NCBI GenBank assembly: GCA_018262235.1
Contig: JAGTRY010000021.1
Span: forward strand, 1-42,398
Direction of reading: 5' to 3'
Origin: Pseudomonadota bacterium
GTDB lineage: Bacteria; Pseudomonadota; Gammaproteobacteria; Burkholderiales; Rhodocyclaceae
DNA length: 42,398 nt
The notes under the pieces are model-generated. The model did not search any database. It saw only the letters and a program-made list of their open reading frames with translations, and had not been told where the DNA came from. The translations under genes and the position numbers were made by a program. Of this stretch, positions 25,871 to 33,820 are shown in pieces. How positions within the stretch are numbered: the first letter of the stretch is position 1; the number at the start of each line of letters is the position of its first letter.

Positions 25871-26635
25871 ATGATCGAACTCGGTGTCAATATTGATCAC
25901 GTCGCCACGCTTCGCCAGGCACGCTGTACGTACGAACCTGATCCGGTGTGGGCCGCCGTCGAGGCCCATCTGGGGGGGGCTGACGGGATCACCGTCCATT
26001 TGCGTGAAGACCGTCGGCATATCCAGGATCACGATGTGCGGCGCTTGCGCGAGCTGACGCATATCAAGCTCAATCTGGAAATGGCTGCGACCGACGAGAT
26101 GGTCGGGATCGCCTGTCAGATTCGGCCCGAGATGGCCATGCTGGTGCCTGAGGGGCGCCAGGAAGTGACGACTGAAGGTGGGCTGGATATCGTTGTTCAG
26201 GAGGCACGTCTCAAGGAAGTGATTGCGCGTCTCGCGGATGCTGGCATCATGACCAGCGTGTTTATCGATCCGGAGCTTGCGCAAGTCGAGGCGGCCGCCC
26301 GGATTGGCGCGCGCGTCTGCGAGATTCATACCGGGCCTTATGCAGCAGCCTTTCACACCAAGGGACGTGATGCGCGCAGTCCGGCCGTGCTGGAAGAGAT
26401 CAACAAGATCCGCGTTTCGGGGCGTGCCATCGTTGATCTGGGCATGCGCTTCAATGCCGGGCATGCGCTGAACTATTTCAATGTGCAGCCGGTGGCGGCT
26501 TTGCCCGATGTGCGTGAGCTGCACATCGGCCATGCCATTGTCAGTCGTGCCGTATTTGTCGGGCTGCGCGAAGCCGTCGCAGAGATGAAGCGGCTGATGC
26601 GCGAAGCCGATGCAACCCGTCTGGCCGCCCGCTGA
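25871..26635 (+). CDS. pdxJ: Pyridoxine 5'-phosphate synthase
   Basis: PdxJ condenses 3-amino-2-oxopropyl phosphate with deoxyxylulose 5-phosphate to form pyridoxine 5'-phosphate (vitamin B6). The 254-residue TIM barrel starts ELGVNIDHVATLRQARCTYEPDP and has GADGITVHLREDRRHIQD, LNLEMAATDEM and the glycine-rich end ELHIGHAIVSRAVFVGLREAV. A GGAG within the recO end sets ATG 25871. The pdxJ-acpS pairing downstream of recO is conserved in proteobacteria. Confidence 0.95.
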   Translation: MIELGVNIDHVATLRQARCTYEPDPVWAAVEAHLGGADGITVHLREDRRHIQDHDVRRLRELTHIKLNLEMAATDEMVGIACQIRPEMAMLVPEGRQEVTTEGGLDIVVQEARLKEVIARLADAGIMTSVFIDPELAQVEAAARIGARVCEIHTGPYAAAFHTKGRDARSPAVLEEINKIRVSGRAIVDLGMRFNAGHALNYFNVQPVAALPDVRELHIGHAIVSRAVFVGLREAVAEMKRLMREADATRLAAR

Positions 26636-26644
26636 GTTGCACGC

Positions 26645-27025
26645 GTGATCTACGGTATCGGCACCGACATCGTCACGGTTGCGCGCATGCGTGATTCGCT
26701 CGCCCGGCATGGGGAGCGCTTTGCGCAACGACTGCTGCATCCGGATGAACTGGAGGATTACGGGAAGGCGCGTGAGCCGGAGCGTTTTCTCGCCAAGCGG
26801 TTTGCGGCCAAGGAAGCCTTGTCCAAGGCGCTTGGTACCGGTTTGCGCCCGCCTGCCACCTTGTCTGCCATCGGGGTGCGTCACGATGAACTGGGCAAGC
26901 CGTCCTACCTTTTCGCTGGGGGGCTGGCCGAGCATCTCGCCAGTCTGGGGCTGTGTGCCCATTTGTCGATCAGTGATGAACGCGAGCATGTGATTGCCTT
27001 CGCGATTCTGGAAAAACGCCCATGA
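26645..27025 (+). CDS. acpS: Holo-ACP synthase
   Basis: AcpS transfers 4'-phosphopantetheine from CoA to Ser37 of the ACP encoded at 12609-12848. The 126-residue protein has the magnesium ligands Asp8 (IYGIGTDIV) and Glu57 (FAAKEALSKALGTG). The start is GTG 26645, 9 bases after pdxJ. The stop overlaps the nagZ start (ATGA). Confidence 0.94.
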   Translation: MIYGIGTDIVTVARMRDSLARHGERFAQRLLHPDELEDYGKAREPERFLAKRFAAKEALSKALGTGLRPPATLSAIGVRHDELGKPSYLFAGGLAEHLASLGLCAHLSISDEREHVIAFAILEKRP

Positions 27026-28053
27026 GCCTTTCTATTCCCCACGGCCCGGTGATGGCCGATGTTGCCGGTTTCCGGCTGAGTGATGCCGAGCGTGACGTGC
27101 TATGTCATCCGCTGGTGGGTGGGGTGATCCTGTTTTCGCGTAATTTCGAGAATCCCGATCAGCTCGCCGCGCTGTGCGCCGAGATTCACGCACTGCGTAG
27201 CCCGGCACTGATCATCGCGGTGGATCACGAAGGTGGCCGCGTGCAGCGCTTTCGCCAAGGCTTCACGCGTTTGCCGGCGATGCGCAAGCTCGGTGAGCTG
27301 TATGCCCGCTCGCCGCGCGACGCGTTGCTCTCTGCGCAGGATACGGGGTACGTGCTGGCCTCTGAACTCCTCGCGTACGGCATCGACCTGTCTTTCACGC
27401 CGGTGCTGGATCTCGATTACGGGCAGAGTTCGGTGATTGGTGATCGCGCATTCCATCGGGATCCACAGATCACCGCCATGCTCGCGCATGCTTTGTGCAT
27501 GGGCTTGCGTGAGGCGGGAATGGGCTGTGTCGGGAAACACTTCCCGGGTCACGGCTTCGCATCTGCAGATTCACATGTCGCCATGCCGGTCGATTCCCGC
27601 AGCTTTGACGCGATCTGGGCAGAGGATATCGCCCCTTACCGCACCGAACTCAGGCAGGCGCTCTCCGGCGTGATGCCGGCGCATGTGGTGTATGAGCAGG
27701 TTGATCCGAATCCGGCCGGCTTCTCGCCGTTCTGGTTGCAGGAGGTCTTGCGTGGCCGGATCGGTTTCAATGGCGTGGTCTTCAGTGATGATCTGACCAT
27801 GCAGGGCGCCACGCTCGCGGGCGATATCGTCGGGCGGGCTGCTGCTGCGTATGCTGCCGGCTGTGACATGGTGCTGGTTTGCAACCGCCCGGATCTCACC
27901 GCCGATCTGCTGGTGCGTTGGCAACCCGGTGTACGTGCCGAATCGGCCATGCGCATTGCCGCGTTGCAGCCCTCGCAGTACCCGGCGATGGAAGTGTTGT
28001 CGATCGACAAGCGTTTCACGGATGCGTGGGCGTCGGTGCAGGCGCTGGCGTAA
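27022..28053 (+). CDS. nagZ: Beta-N-acetylhexosaminidase NagZ
   Basis: NagZ is a glycoside hydrolase family 3 enzyme that removes N-acetylglucosamine from anhydromuropeptides during peptidoglycan recycling in the cytoplasm. The 343-residue protein shows VDHEGGRVQRFRQGFTRLP, the His-bearing KHFPGHGFASADSHV loop (His185), and the nucleophile Asp in VVFSDDLTMQGA (about 256-257). No signal peptide is present, as expected for NagZ. In several bacteria its product feeds the AmpR signal for beta-lactamase induction, but no ampR or ampC lies in this window. Confidence 0.94.
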   Translation: MSLSIPHGPVMADVAGFRLSDAERDVLCHPLVGGVILFSRNFENPDQLAALCAEIHALRSPALIIAVDHEGGRVQRFRQGFTRLPAMRKLGELYARSPRDALLSAQDTGYVLASELLAYGIDLSFTPVLDLDYGQSSVIGDRAFHRDPQITAMLAHALCMGLREAGMGCVGKHFPGHGFASADSHVAMPVDSRSFDAIWAEDIAPYRTELRQALSGVMPAHVVYEQVDPNPAGFSPFWLQEVLRGRIGFNGVVFSDDLTMQGATLAGDIVGRAAAAYAAGCDMVLVCNRPDLTADLLVRWQPGVRAESAMRIAALQPSQYPAMEVLSIDKRFTDAWASVQALA

Positions 28054-28058
28054 CGTCC

Positions 28059-29861
28059 ATGAGCGGCTTTGACTACAAGCCTTTTCTGCGTTCGCTGACC
28101 GAGGCGCCCGGCGTGTACCGCATGATCGGTGCGGACGAGGAGGTGCTCTATGTTGGCAAGGCCAAGAACCTCAAGCGCCGCGTTTCGAACTACTTCCAGA
28201 AGAATCATCCGAGCCCGCGCATTGCACTGATGGTGGCGCAGATCGTGCGCGTGGATACCACGGCGGTGCGCTCGGAAGCCGAGGCGTTGATCCTCGAAAA
28301 TACCCTCATCAAGACGCTCAAGCCGCGCTACAACATCCTGTTTCGCGATGACAAGAGCTATCCCTACATTGCCATCACCGGTGAAGCCTCACCGCGCCTG
28401 GCCTATTACCGCGGGGCTTTTGAGAAGGGCGTGCGTTACTTCGGGCCGTTTCCATCAAGCTGGGCTGCCCGCGAGAGCATCCAGTTGCTGCAACGCCTGT
28501 TTTTGCTGCGGACCTGCGAGAACAGCGTCTTCAGCAACCGCTCGCGGCCCTGCCTGTTGCACCAGATCAAGCGCTGCTCGGCGCCCTGCGTGGGGGTGAT
28601 CGATGCTGAAAACTACGCACGGGATGTGAAACTGGCGACCTTGTTTCTTGAAGGGCGCCATTCGGATGTCATCGATACGTTAACGGCACGGATGCAGGCT
28701 GCCTCCGATGCATTTGCGTTTGAGCAGGCGGCGATCTTTCGTGACCAGATCCGTGCGCTGCAGACCGTATTGCACAAGCAATTCGTCGATTCGGGCAAGG
28801 ACGAGGATGTCGATATCCTGGTTGCCGAAGCGGCGGGAGGACTGGTCTGCGTGAATCTTGCCATGGTGCGTGGCGGGCGCCATCTGGGTGACCGTGCACA
28901 ATTTCCCAGTGCGAGTGAAGGGCTGAATGTGGCGGATGCCTTGCTGGCGTATGTCGAACAGCATTACCGTTTGCATCCAGCGCCCGCCAAGCTGGTGATC
29001 GAAGGTGCGGATGTTGAGGCAATTCGGGTGGTGCTTGAAGATGTGCTGGAGCGCCCGCCCGTCGTCGCCACGGCACGCTTTCAGGCCGAAAAAGCCTGGG
29101 CCGAGATGGCGCAGAACAACGCGAAGCTCGCCATCGAAACGCGCCTGCGCGAAACCGGCCGGGCGGAGACGCAACTGGATGCCCTGCAAGCTGCTCTGGA
29201 AATGTCCGAGCGGCCGCATCGCATCGAGTGCTTCGACATCTCGCACACCCAGGGCGAGGCCACCCAGGCGTCCTGCGTGGTGTGGGAAGGCGCGGGCATG
29301 AAAAAGAGCGAATACCGCCGTTTCAACATCAACGGCATCACACCGGGCGATGATTATGCGGCGATGCGTCAGGCGCTGACGCGACGCTATGAGAAGGTGG
29401 CCGCGGGCGATGGCGTGCGGCCGGATCTGATCCTCATTGATGGGGGCAAGGGCCAGGTCGGCGTGGCTTGGGAGGTGCTGACCGAGCTGGGCTTGCAGAG
29501 CATAGCCATGGTGGGCGTGGCCAAAGGCGAGGAACGCAAGGCCGGTCTCGAACAGCTGATCTATGCGGATGGCAGGCCGGGGCTGGCGCTCGGTGGCGAG
29601 CATCCCGCCCTGCATCTGATCCAGACTGTGCGTGACGAGGCCCACCGCTTTGCCATTACCGGCATGCGTGCCAAGCGCAGCAAGACACGGCTGACATCGA
29701 AGCTTGAGGATATTCCTGGCATCGGCCCGACCCGGCGCAAGAAACTCATTGAAGCCTTCGGCGGCCTGGCAGGTGTACGCGAAGCGACGGTAGAAGATTT
29801 ATGCCGCGTGGACGGGATCAATCGTAAAATGGCTGAGCAGATACATAACGCGCTCCGCTAG
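28059..29861 (+). CDS. uvrC: Excinuclease ABC subunit C
   Basis: UvrC makes both incisions of nucleotide-excision repair. The 600-residue protein has an N-terminal GIY-YIG nuclease (GVYRMIGADEEVLYVGKAKNLKRRV), a cysteine-bearing middle block (CLLHQIKRCSAPCVG), a UVR motif at about 200-235, and an RNase H-like C-terminal nuclease (ECFDISHTQGEAT, LILIDGGKGQV). The C terminus carries a helix-hairpin-helix domain (LEDIPGIGPTRRKKL). ATG 28059 gives the family start. The frame is open upstream inside nagZ, without family similarity. Confidence 0.96.
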   Translation: MSGFDYKPFLRSLTEAPGVYRMIGADEEVLYVGKAKNLKRRVSNYFQKNHPSPRIALMVAQIVRVDTTAVRSEAEALILENTLIKTLKPRYNILFRDDKSYPYIAITGEASPRLAYYRGAFEKGVRYFGPFPSSWAARESIQLLQRLFLLRTCENSVFSNRSRPCLLHQIKRCSAPCVGVIDAENYARDVKLATLFLEGRHSDVIDTLTARMQAASDAFAFEQAAIFRDQIRALQTVLHKQFVDSGKDEDVDILVAEAAGGLVCVNLAMVRGGRHLGDRAQFPSASEGLNVADALLAYVEQHYRLHPAPAKLVIEGADVEAIRVVLEDVLERPPVVATARFQAEKAWAEMAQNNAKLAIETRLRETGRAETQLDALQAALEMSERPHRIECFDISHTQGEATQASCVVWEGAGMKKSEYRRFNINGITPGDDYAAMRQALTRRYEKVAAGDGVRPDLILIDGGKGQVGVAWEVLTELGLQSIAMVGVAKGEERKAGLEQLIYADGRPGLALGGEHPALHLIQTVRDEAHRFAITGMRAKRSKTRLTSKLEDIPGIGPTRRKKLIEAFGGLAGVREATVEDLCRVDGINRKMAEQIHNALR

Positions 29862-29880
29862 AGCGTCTTCCGGACTCCCC

Positions 29881-30447
29881 ATGGACTTCAATCTTCCCAA
29901 TGCGCTGACTTGGGCACGCATCGTAATGATCCCGCTGGTGTTGGCGGTATTTTTCCTGCCTGCCGAGGTTTTGTCGCCGCATCATCAGAATGTGACGGCC
30001 TGTGTGCTGTTTGTGGTCGCAGCCGTTACCGATTGGTTTGACGGTTATCTGGCGCGGCGCATGGGGGTGACGTCAGCATTTGGCGCGTTCCTTGATCCGG
30101 TGGCCGACAAGCTGATGGTCTGTGCGGCCTTGGTGTTGCTGGTCTGGCTGGATCGCTGCAATGTCTTGCTGGCTTTCATCATCATCGGGCGCGAGATCAC
30201 CATCTCGGCGCTGCGCGAATGGATGGCGCAACTGGGCAAATCGCGCAGCGTGGCAGTATCTTTCATCGGCAAACTCAAGACCACGGCACAGATGGTGGCG
30301 ATCCCGCTTTTGCTGTTCCAGGACGATCTGTTTGGCCTGCCGATCCACCAGTTGGGAGTGGTGCTGATGTGGGTGGCGGCTGTCCTGACCTTGTGGTCGA
30401 TGGTGTATTACATGCGCAAGGCCCTCGCGGTGTTGAGCGAAAAGTAG
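29881..30447 (+). CDS. pgsA: CDP-diacylglycerol-glycerol-3-phosphate 3-phosphatidyltransferase
   Basis: PgsA makes phosphatidylglycerol phosphate, the precursor of phosphatidylglycerol and cardiolipin. The 188-residue integral membrane protein carries the CDP-alcohol phosphotransferase motif: DWFDGYLARRMG, then GAFLDPVADK. The hydrophobic pattern suggests 4-6 membrane segments. It starts NLPNALTWARIVMIPL, typical of PgsA. It lies 19 bases after uvrC, the same neighbour as in E. coli, and tRNA genes follow as in many proteobacteria. Confidence 0.95.
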   Translation: MDFNLPNALTWARIVMIPLVLAVFFLPAEVLSPHHQNVTACVLFVVAAVTDWFDGYLARRMGVTSAFGAFLDPVADKLMVCAALVLLVWLDRCNVLLAFIIIGREITISALREWMAQLGKSRSVAVSFIGKLKTTAQMVAIPLLLFQDDLFGLPIHQLGVVLMWVAAVLTLWSMVYYMRKALAVLSEK

Positions 30448-30457
30448 CGTGGGGTTC

Positions 30458-30485
30458 TTGACATCCTCGTCTGATACATTAGAAT
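30458..30485 (+). promoter_or_regulatory. Promoter of the tRNA-Gly-Cys-Gly operon
   Basis: A perfect TTGACA (30458-30463) is followed after 16 bases by TAGAAT (30480-30485, five of six matches). The GC-rich stretch GCGCGGC follows the -10, a discriminator typical of stringently controlled stable-RNA promoters. It begins 11 bases after the pgsA stop. Confidence 0.8.
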
Positions 30486-30499
30486 GCGCGGCTCCTGAT

Positions 30500-30575
30500 G
30501 CGGGAATAGCTCAGTTGGTAGAGCGCAACCTTGCCAAGGTTGAGGTCGAGAGTTCGAGACTCTTTTCCCGCTCCA
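30500..30575 (+). tRNA. tRNA-Gly (anticodon GCC), copy 1
   Basis: A 76-base cloverleaf. The acceptor strand GCGGGAA pairs with TTCCCGC, and the discriminator T is followed by an encoded CCA. The D loop contains AGCTCAGTTGGTAGAGC, the anticodon loop TTGCCAA reads GCC, and the T loop contains TTCGA. It is identical to the copy at 30763-30838. Confidence 0.96.
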
Positions 30576-30584
30576 AATATTTTT

Positions 30585-30614
30585 GGGAAAGCTGAAGCTG
30601 GCTTTCCCTTTTAG
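30585..30614 (+). repeat. Hairpin with short T tract after the first tRNA-Gly
   Basis: GGGAAAGC (30585-30592) and GCTTTCCC (30601-30608) form a perfect 8-base stem with an 8-base loop, followed by TTTTAGTT. It resembles a weak terminator but lies inside the tRNA operon, so partial termination or a processing signal is more likely. Confidence 0.5.
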
Positions 30615-30675
30615 TTAGAAGCAAAAACTCCGGTTCGGACCGGGGGTGGCGCAAGCCGAATTTGTGTCGAATAAC

Positions 30676-30749
30676 GGCGCGATAGCAAAGCGGTTATGCA
30701 CCGGATTGCAAATCCGTGTAGGTCGGTTCGACTCCGGCTCGCGCCTCCA
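30676..30749 (+). tRNA. tRNA-Cys (anticodon GCA)
   Basis: A 74-base cloverleaf. The acceptor GGCGCGA pairs with TCGCGCC, and the 3' CCA is encoded. The anticodon loop TTGCAAA reads GCA, and the T arm contains GGTTCGACTCC. It lies between two identical tRNA-Gly genes. Confidence 0.96.
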
Positions 30750-30762
30750 GAACAAGAAGCAT

Positions 30763-30838
30763 GCGGGAATAGCTCAGTTGGTAGAGCGCAACCTTGCCAA
30801 GGTTGAGGTCGAGAGTTCGAGACTCTTTTCCCGCTCCA
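30763..30838 (+). tRNA. tRNA-Gly (anticodon GCC), copy 2
   Basis: Identical over 76 bases to the copy at 30500-30575, including the encoded CCA. It lies 13 bases after tRNA-Cys and 5 bases before the operon terminator. Confidence 0.96.
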
Positions 30839-30843
30839 GTCTC

Positions 30844-30879
30844 AAAGGGGAAAGGCTTATGCCTTTCCCCTTTTGTTTT
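30844..30879 (+). terminator. Rho-independent terminator of the tRNA operon
   Basis: A perfect 13-base stem (30844-30856 with 30861-30873) closes a TTAT loop and is followed by TGTTTT. It lies just after the second tRNA-Gly and ends 11 bases before the start codon of the next gene. Confidence 0.9.
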
Positions 30880-30890
30880 GCGGTGGTCTG

Positions 30891-32123
30891 ATGTATCTGA
30901 ATGAAAATCAGGCGCGGCTGCTCGCGCCTCAGTCCTTGCCGCAATTGAGCGAGGCAAGCCTGCCCGATTACAGCGGGTGCGGATTGTTCAATCTGGCTGT
31001 TTCCCTGGCCAAGGTGTGCGGATCTCCCGTTCGTGCACATTATCCCGAATTGCATTTGCCCGATGGCCGTCATGCGAGTGAGGTCTGGTCACGGCATGAG
31101 ACCTTGGTCTTTCTGCTGGTGGATGGTTTGGGCGATCATTTCCTGGCTGCGAACCGCGAATTGGCACCGCATTTGTGGCGTGACCGGATTGGCCGGCTGA
31201 CGTCGGTTTTTCCGTCCACCACGGCGACCGCGATTACCACCGTAATGACAGGAGAATCCGCTGCTGTACATGGCATGCTGGGCTGGTTCGTGCGCGATGA
31301 TCCTAGTGAGACGACCGTGGCGCCTTTGCCCATGCGCCTGCGCGGCAGTCACCGTGCGCCAGCTCCGGCAGTCATCGAGCGTTTACTGCGGATTGCGCCG
31401 GTCATGCCTGCCGCGCAGCGCCAGACGCATCTGGTCACCCTGCCGGAACTGGCTCAAGGACCGTTCAGCAGCTTCCATGCTTCAGGCGCCATGGTTCATG
31501 CCTATCGTGAGCTGGAAGAGTTGCCCGTGCGCATCGCGCAGGCGGCAGCAAGCGGAACGGGGGCGCGCTACGTATACGCCTACACTCCGCTGCTGGATCG
31601 TACTGCACATGATTGCGGGATCGATTCGGATGCGGCGCGTGAAATGCTTTCACGGATCGATGCTGTCTATGCACAGATCCGCGCTCAAATGCCCGACACG
31701 CTGGTTGTGGTCGCAGCTGATCATGGCTTCATCGACAATCCGTCGGCGCATCAGATCGATCTGATGCAGCATCCGGATATTCACGCGATGCTGCGTGGAC
31801 CACTCAGTGGTGAGCGCCGTGCTGCGTATTGCCATGTCTTGCCCGAGTTTGCGGAATCTTTCGGAGAGGTCATCGAGGCGCGTTTCGGTCATGCCCTGAT
31901 TGCGCTGCCTGCGGCCAAGGCGCTGTCCAGCGGCTTGTTCGGCCCGGGATCGATTGATGCGGAAACCTTTGCGCGTTGCGGCGACTGGGTGCTGATCGCG
32001 CGCGGGGACTGGACGGTGCGTGACAGCGTGGCCGGAGAAAGTGCGCCACCGATGATCGGTGTGCATGGTGGTCTGAGTGCAGAAGAGATGCATGTTCCCC
32101 TGATCGTCAGCTCTGTAAGCTGA
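30891..32123 (+). CDS. Alkaline-phosphatase-superfamily phosphodiesterase/pyrophosphatase-like protein
   Basis: This 410-residue protein resembles the type I phosphodiesterase/nucleotide pyrophosphatase branch of the alkaline phosphatase superfamily. Metal-site residues are seen in VFLLVDGLGDHF (Asp), the nucleophile Thr region FPSTTATAITTVMTG, PLLDRTAHDCG, and VVAADHGFID (Asp-His), with a late His in IGVHGGLSAEEMHVPL. No signal peptide is seen, so it is probably cytoplasmic. The substrate is unknown. ATG 30891 lies only 11 bases after the tRNA terminator, and no clear promoter or ribosome-binding site fits between, so its expression signal is obscure. Confidence 0.87.
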   Translation: MYLNENQARLLAPQSLPQLSEASLPDYSGCGLFNLAVSLAKVCGSPVRAHYPELHLPDGRHASEVWSRHETLVFLLVDGLGDHFLAANRELAPHLWRDRIGRLTSVFPSTTATAITTVMTGESAAVHGMLGWFVRDDPSETTVAPLPMRLRGSHRAPAPAVIERLLRIAPVMPAAQRQTHLVTLPELAQGPFSSFHASGAMVHAYRELEELPVRIAQAAASGTGARYVYAYTPLLDRTAHDCGIDSDAAREMLSRIDAVYAQIRAQMPDTLVVVAADHGFIDNPSAHQIDLMQHPDIHAMLRGPLSGERRAAYCHVLPEFAESFGEVIEARFGHALIALPAAKALSSGLFGPGSIDAETFARCGDWVLIARGDWTVRDSVAGESAPPMIGVHGGLSAEEMHVPLIVSSVS

Positions 32124-32191
32124 GTGTCACGACGCTGTCTTCTGGGTGTCACCTGGATGCCCTAGCCTTGCAACGCAAGGAGGGTGTGAGC

Positions 32192-32362
32192 ATGCAGACA
32201 GTCAATCCGTTGTGGATGATGTGGCAGAGGTTGCGCGGTTATGTGTCACCGCTGGAGGGGTTCAGTGCCTTTTATCTTGGCCTGGAGTCGGGAGCAGCAG
32301 GGGCGCACGAGGCCGTGCTCAGTGCAGATGCTCTTTTGCCGGTGGTAGTGGCAGCACACTGA
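32192..32362 (+). CDS. Possible small protein, 56 aa, hypothetical
   Basis: This short frame starts MQTVNPLWMMWQRLRGYVSP and ends LPVVVAAH. It is supported mainly by an excellent ribosome-binding site, AAGGAGGG at 32177-32184, with 7 bases to the ATG. The N-terminal third is rich in Trp, Met and Arg (WMMWQRLRGYV) and could form an amphipathic helix. The rest is Ala/Leu/Val-rich with no motif I recognise. Its last 44 bases overlap the 3' end of the convergent DUF1178 gene. It lies 68 bases after the phosphodiesterase gene and could be its downstream partner. It may still be spurious. Confidence 0.5.
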   Translation: MQTVNPLWMMWQRLRGYVSPLEGFSAFYLGLESGAAGAHEAVLSADALLPVVVAAH

Positions 32363-32738
32363 TCCCTTCTTCCAGCAGTCCGAGCGCGTCGGTCAGGGAT
32401 GCCTGGCCACGGATGGCGCGTTCTTCCGCGTCACCGTAATGAATCTTGCGGGCTTCCTCGACGAAGCGTTCGCCCACATCTTCCGAAGCGATGCCTTGGT
32501 CTTGCAGGACTTCGACCAGTTTGGCCAGGATGCTCGCCGGATCGGCGGGGGCCACCGGTGCGGCGGGCGCGGCTGAGCGTGCCACATGCGGGGCGGAGGG
32601 CTGGCGCTGGACCTCGTGCGAGCCACAGATCGGGCACGTCACCATTTGCTGCTCGCGCTGCTGCGCGAAAGTTTCCGACGAGGCAAACCAGCCTTCAAAA
32701 CGGTGCGCATTCGCGCAACGCAGATCCACGACGATCAC
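32319..32738 (-). CDS. DUF1178 zinc-ribbon-like protein
   Basis: A DUF1178 protein of 139 residues. The N terminus reads MIVVDLRCANAHRFEGWFASSETF. It is followed by a Cys pair CPICGSHEV, which together with the early Cys and His suggests a zinc ribbon. A variable Ala/Pro linker and a helical C-terminal part (VGERFVEEARKIHYGDAEERAIRGQAS) complete it. The start is GTG 32738, which aligns with the family. An ATG six codons upstream (32756) is an alternative. The function is unknown. It is divergent from dusC, a pairing I recall as frequent in betaproteobacteria, and its 3' end overlaps the small frame on the other strand. Confidence 0.87.
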   Translation of the reverse strand: MIVVDLRCANAHRFEGWFASSETFAQQREQQMVTCPICGSHEVQRQPSAPHVARSAAPAAPVAPADPASILAKLVEVLQDQGIASEDVGERFVEEARKIHYGDAEERAIRGQASLTDALGLLEEGISVLPLPPAKEHLH

Positions 32739-32820
32739 GACTTCATCCCAAGACATGTTCCAGATGCCGAAGATAGCATGCGCAGCCCTGCCGATAGCTG
32801 TTGGCAGGCTGACATGCGCG

Positions 32821-32826
32821 TAAAAT
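32821..32826 (+). promoter_or_regulatory. Candidate -10 element of a dusC promoter
   Basis: TAAAAT (32821-32826) lies 31 bases before the dusC ATG, flanked by GC-rich sequence. A TTGGCA at 32801-32806 sits only 14 bases upstream, shorter than normal spacing, so the -35 is uncertain. Confidence 0.35.
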
Positions 32827-32857
32827 CCGCGCTCTTTCACAGTCGTTCACAGTTTCA

Positions 32858-33820
32858 ATGCCACGCTTGTTGCTTGCTCCGATGGAAGGTCTGGTCGACG
32901 CCGTGATGCGCGAAGCGCTGACGCGTGCGGCGGCTTACGATTGGTGCGTGACCGAATTCGTGCGGGTCTCCAATACGGTGCTGCCGGCACGCGTGTATAC
33001 GCGGGTGGCGCCCGAATTGCTGAGAGGTGCCTGCACGGCGGCCGGCGTGCCGGTTCGGGTGCAATTGCTGGGCTCGGATCCCGGCCGCATGGGGGCGTGC
33101 GCAGCGACGCTGGCGGGACTGAATCCTGCTGGCGTGGATCTGAACTTCGGTTGTCCGGCGCCGATGGTCAATCGGCATGGCGGAGGCTCGATCCTGCTGG
33201 ATGAGCCAGAGCTGCTGTATCGCATCACTGGTGCGGTCAAGGACGGTGTGGCCGGGCGTGTCCCGTTGTCCGCCAAGATGCGTCTCGGGGTACGGGATAC
33301 CCATCGCGCCATCGAAGCCGCGCAAGCGCTGGTGGCCGGCGGTGCGGAACTGCTGGTGGTACATGCCCGGACCAAGGAAGACGGCTATCGTCCGCCCGCA
33401 CACTGGCCATGGATCGCCCGGATCGCCGAAGCCGTGAATGTTCCCGTGGTAGGCAATGGAGAAATCTGGAATGTGGCGGATTACCAGCGTTGTGTGGCCG
33501 AGAGTGGTTGCCAGCAACTGATGCTCGGGCGCGGGGCGGTGGCCGATCCTTTTCTGGCAGAACGGATCCGTGCGGCGGCTGCCGGGCTGGAACCCCATCC
33601 GGCAGAAGTTGACTGGGCGCGTTTGTTGCCGGTGATCGGAGATTTCTGGCAAGGCGTGCTGCACAAACTGGAGCCTCATCAGGCGCCGGGACGGATCAAA
33701 CAATGGCTCAATCTGTTGCGCCGGACTTTTCCGCAGGCGGAACACCTGCATCAGCGCATTCGTCCCTTGCGGCAGGCCGCCGAAGTGACTGACGCGTTGC
33801 AGGCCGCGGGAGCTTTCTGA
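32858..33820 (+). CDS. dusC: tRNA-dihydrouridine synthase DusC
   Basis: This FMN-dependent enzyme reduces uridine to dihydrouridine in tRNA; E. coli DusC acts on U16. The 320-residue protein starts MPRLLLAPMEGLVDAVMREALT. The catalytic Cys99 lies in NFGCPAPMVNRHGGGSILL, and VHARTKEDGYRPPAHW and PVVGNGEIW are further family blocks. The MEG in place of MAG and the RHGGG loop favour DusC over DusA or DusB. The stop overlaps the following methyltransferase gene by one base. Confidence 0.92.
   Translation: MPRLLLAPMEGLVDAVMREALTRAAAYDWCVTEFVRVSNTVLPARVYTRVAPELLRGACTAAGVPVRVQLLGSDPGRMGACAATLAGLNPAGVDLNFGCPAPMVNRHGGGSILLDEPELLYRITGAVKDGVAGRVPLSAKMRLGVRDTHRAIEAAQALVAGGAELLVVHARTKEDGYRPPAHWPWIARIAEAVNVPVVGNGEIWNVADYQRCVAESGCQQLMLGRGAVADPFLAERIRAAAAGLEPHPAEVDWARLLPVIGDFWQGVLHKLEPHQAPGRIKQWLNLLRRTFPQAEHLHQRIRPLRQAAEVTDALQAAGAF

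Noticed and set aside
25754-26989. 411-codon minus-strand frame opposite pdxJ and acpS
   Set aside because: It overlaps two firm genes completely and shows no motif.
32801-32826. TTGGCA...TAAAAT as a full promoter for dusC
   Set aside because: The spacer is only 14 bases; only the -10 was kept as a weak candidate.
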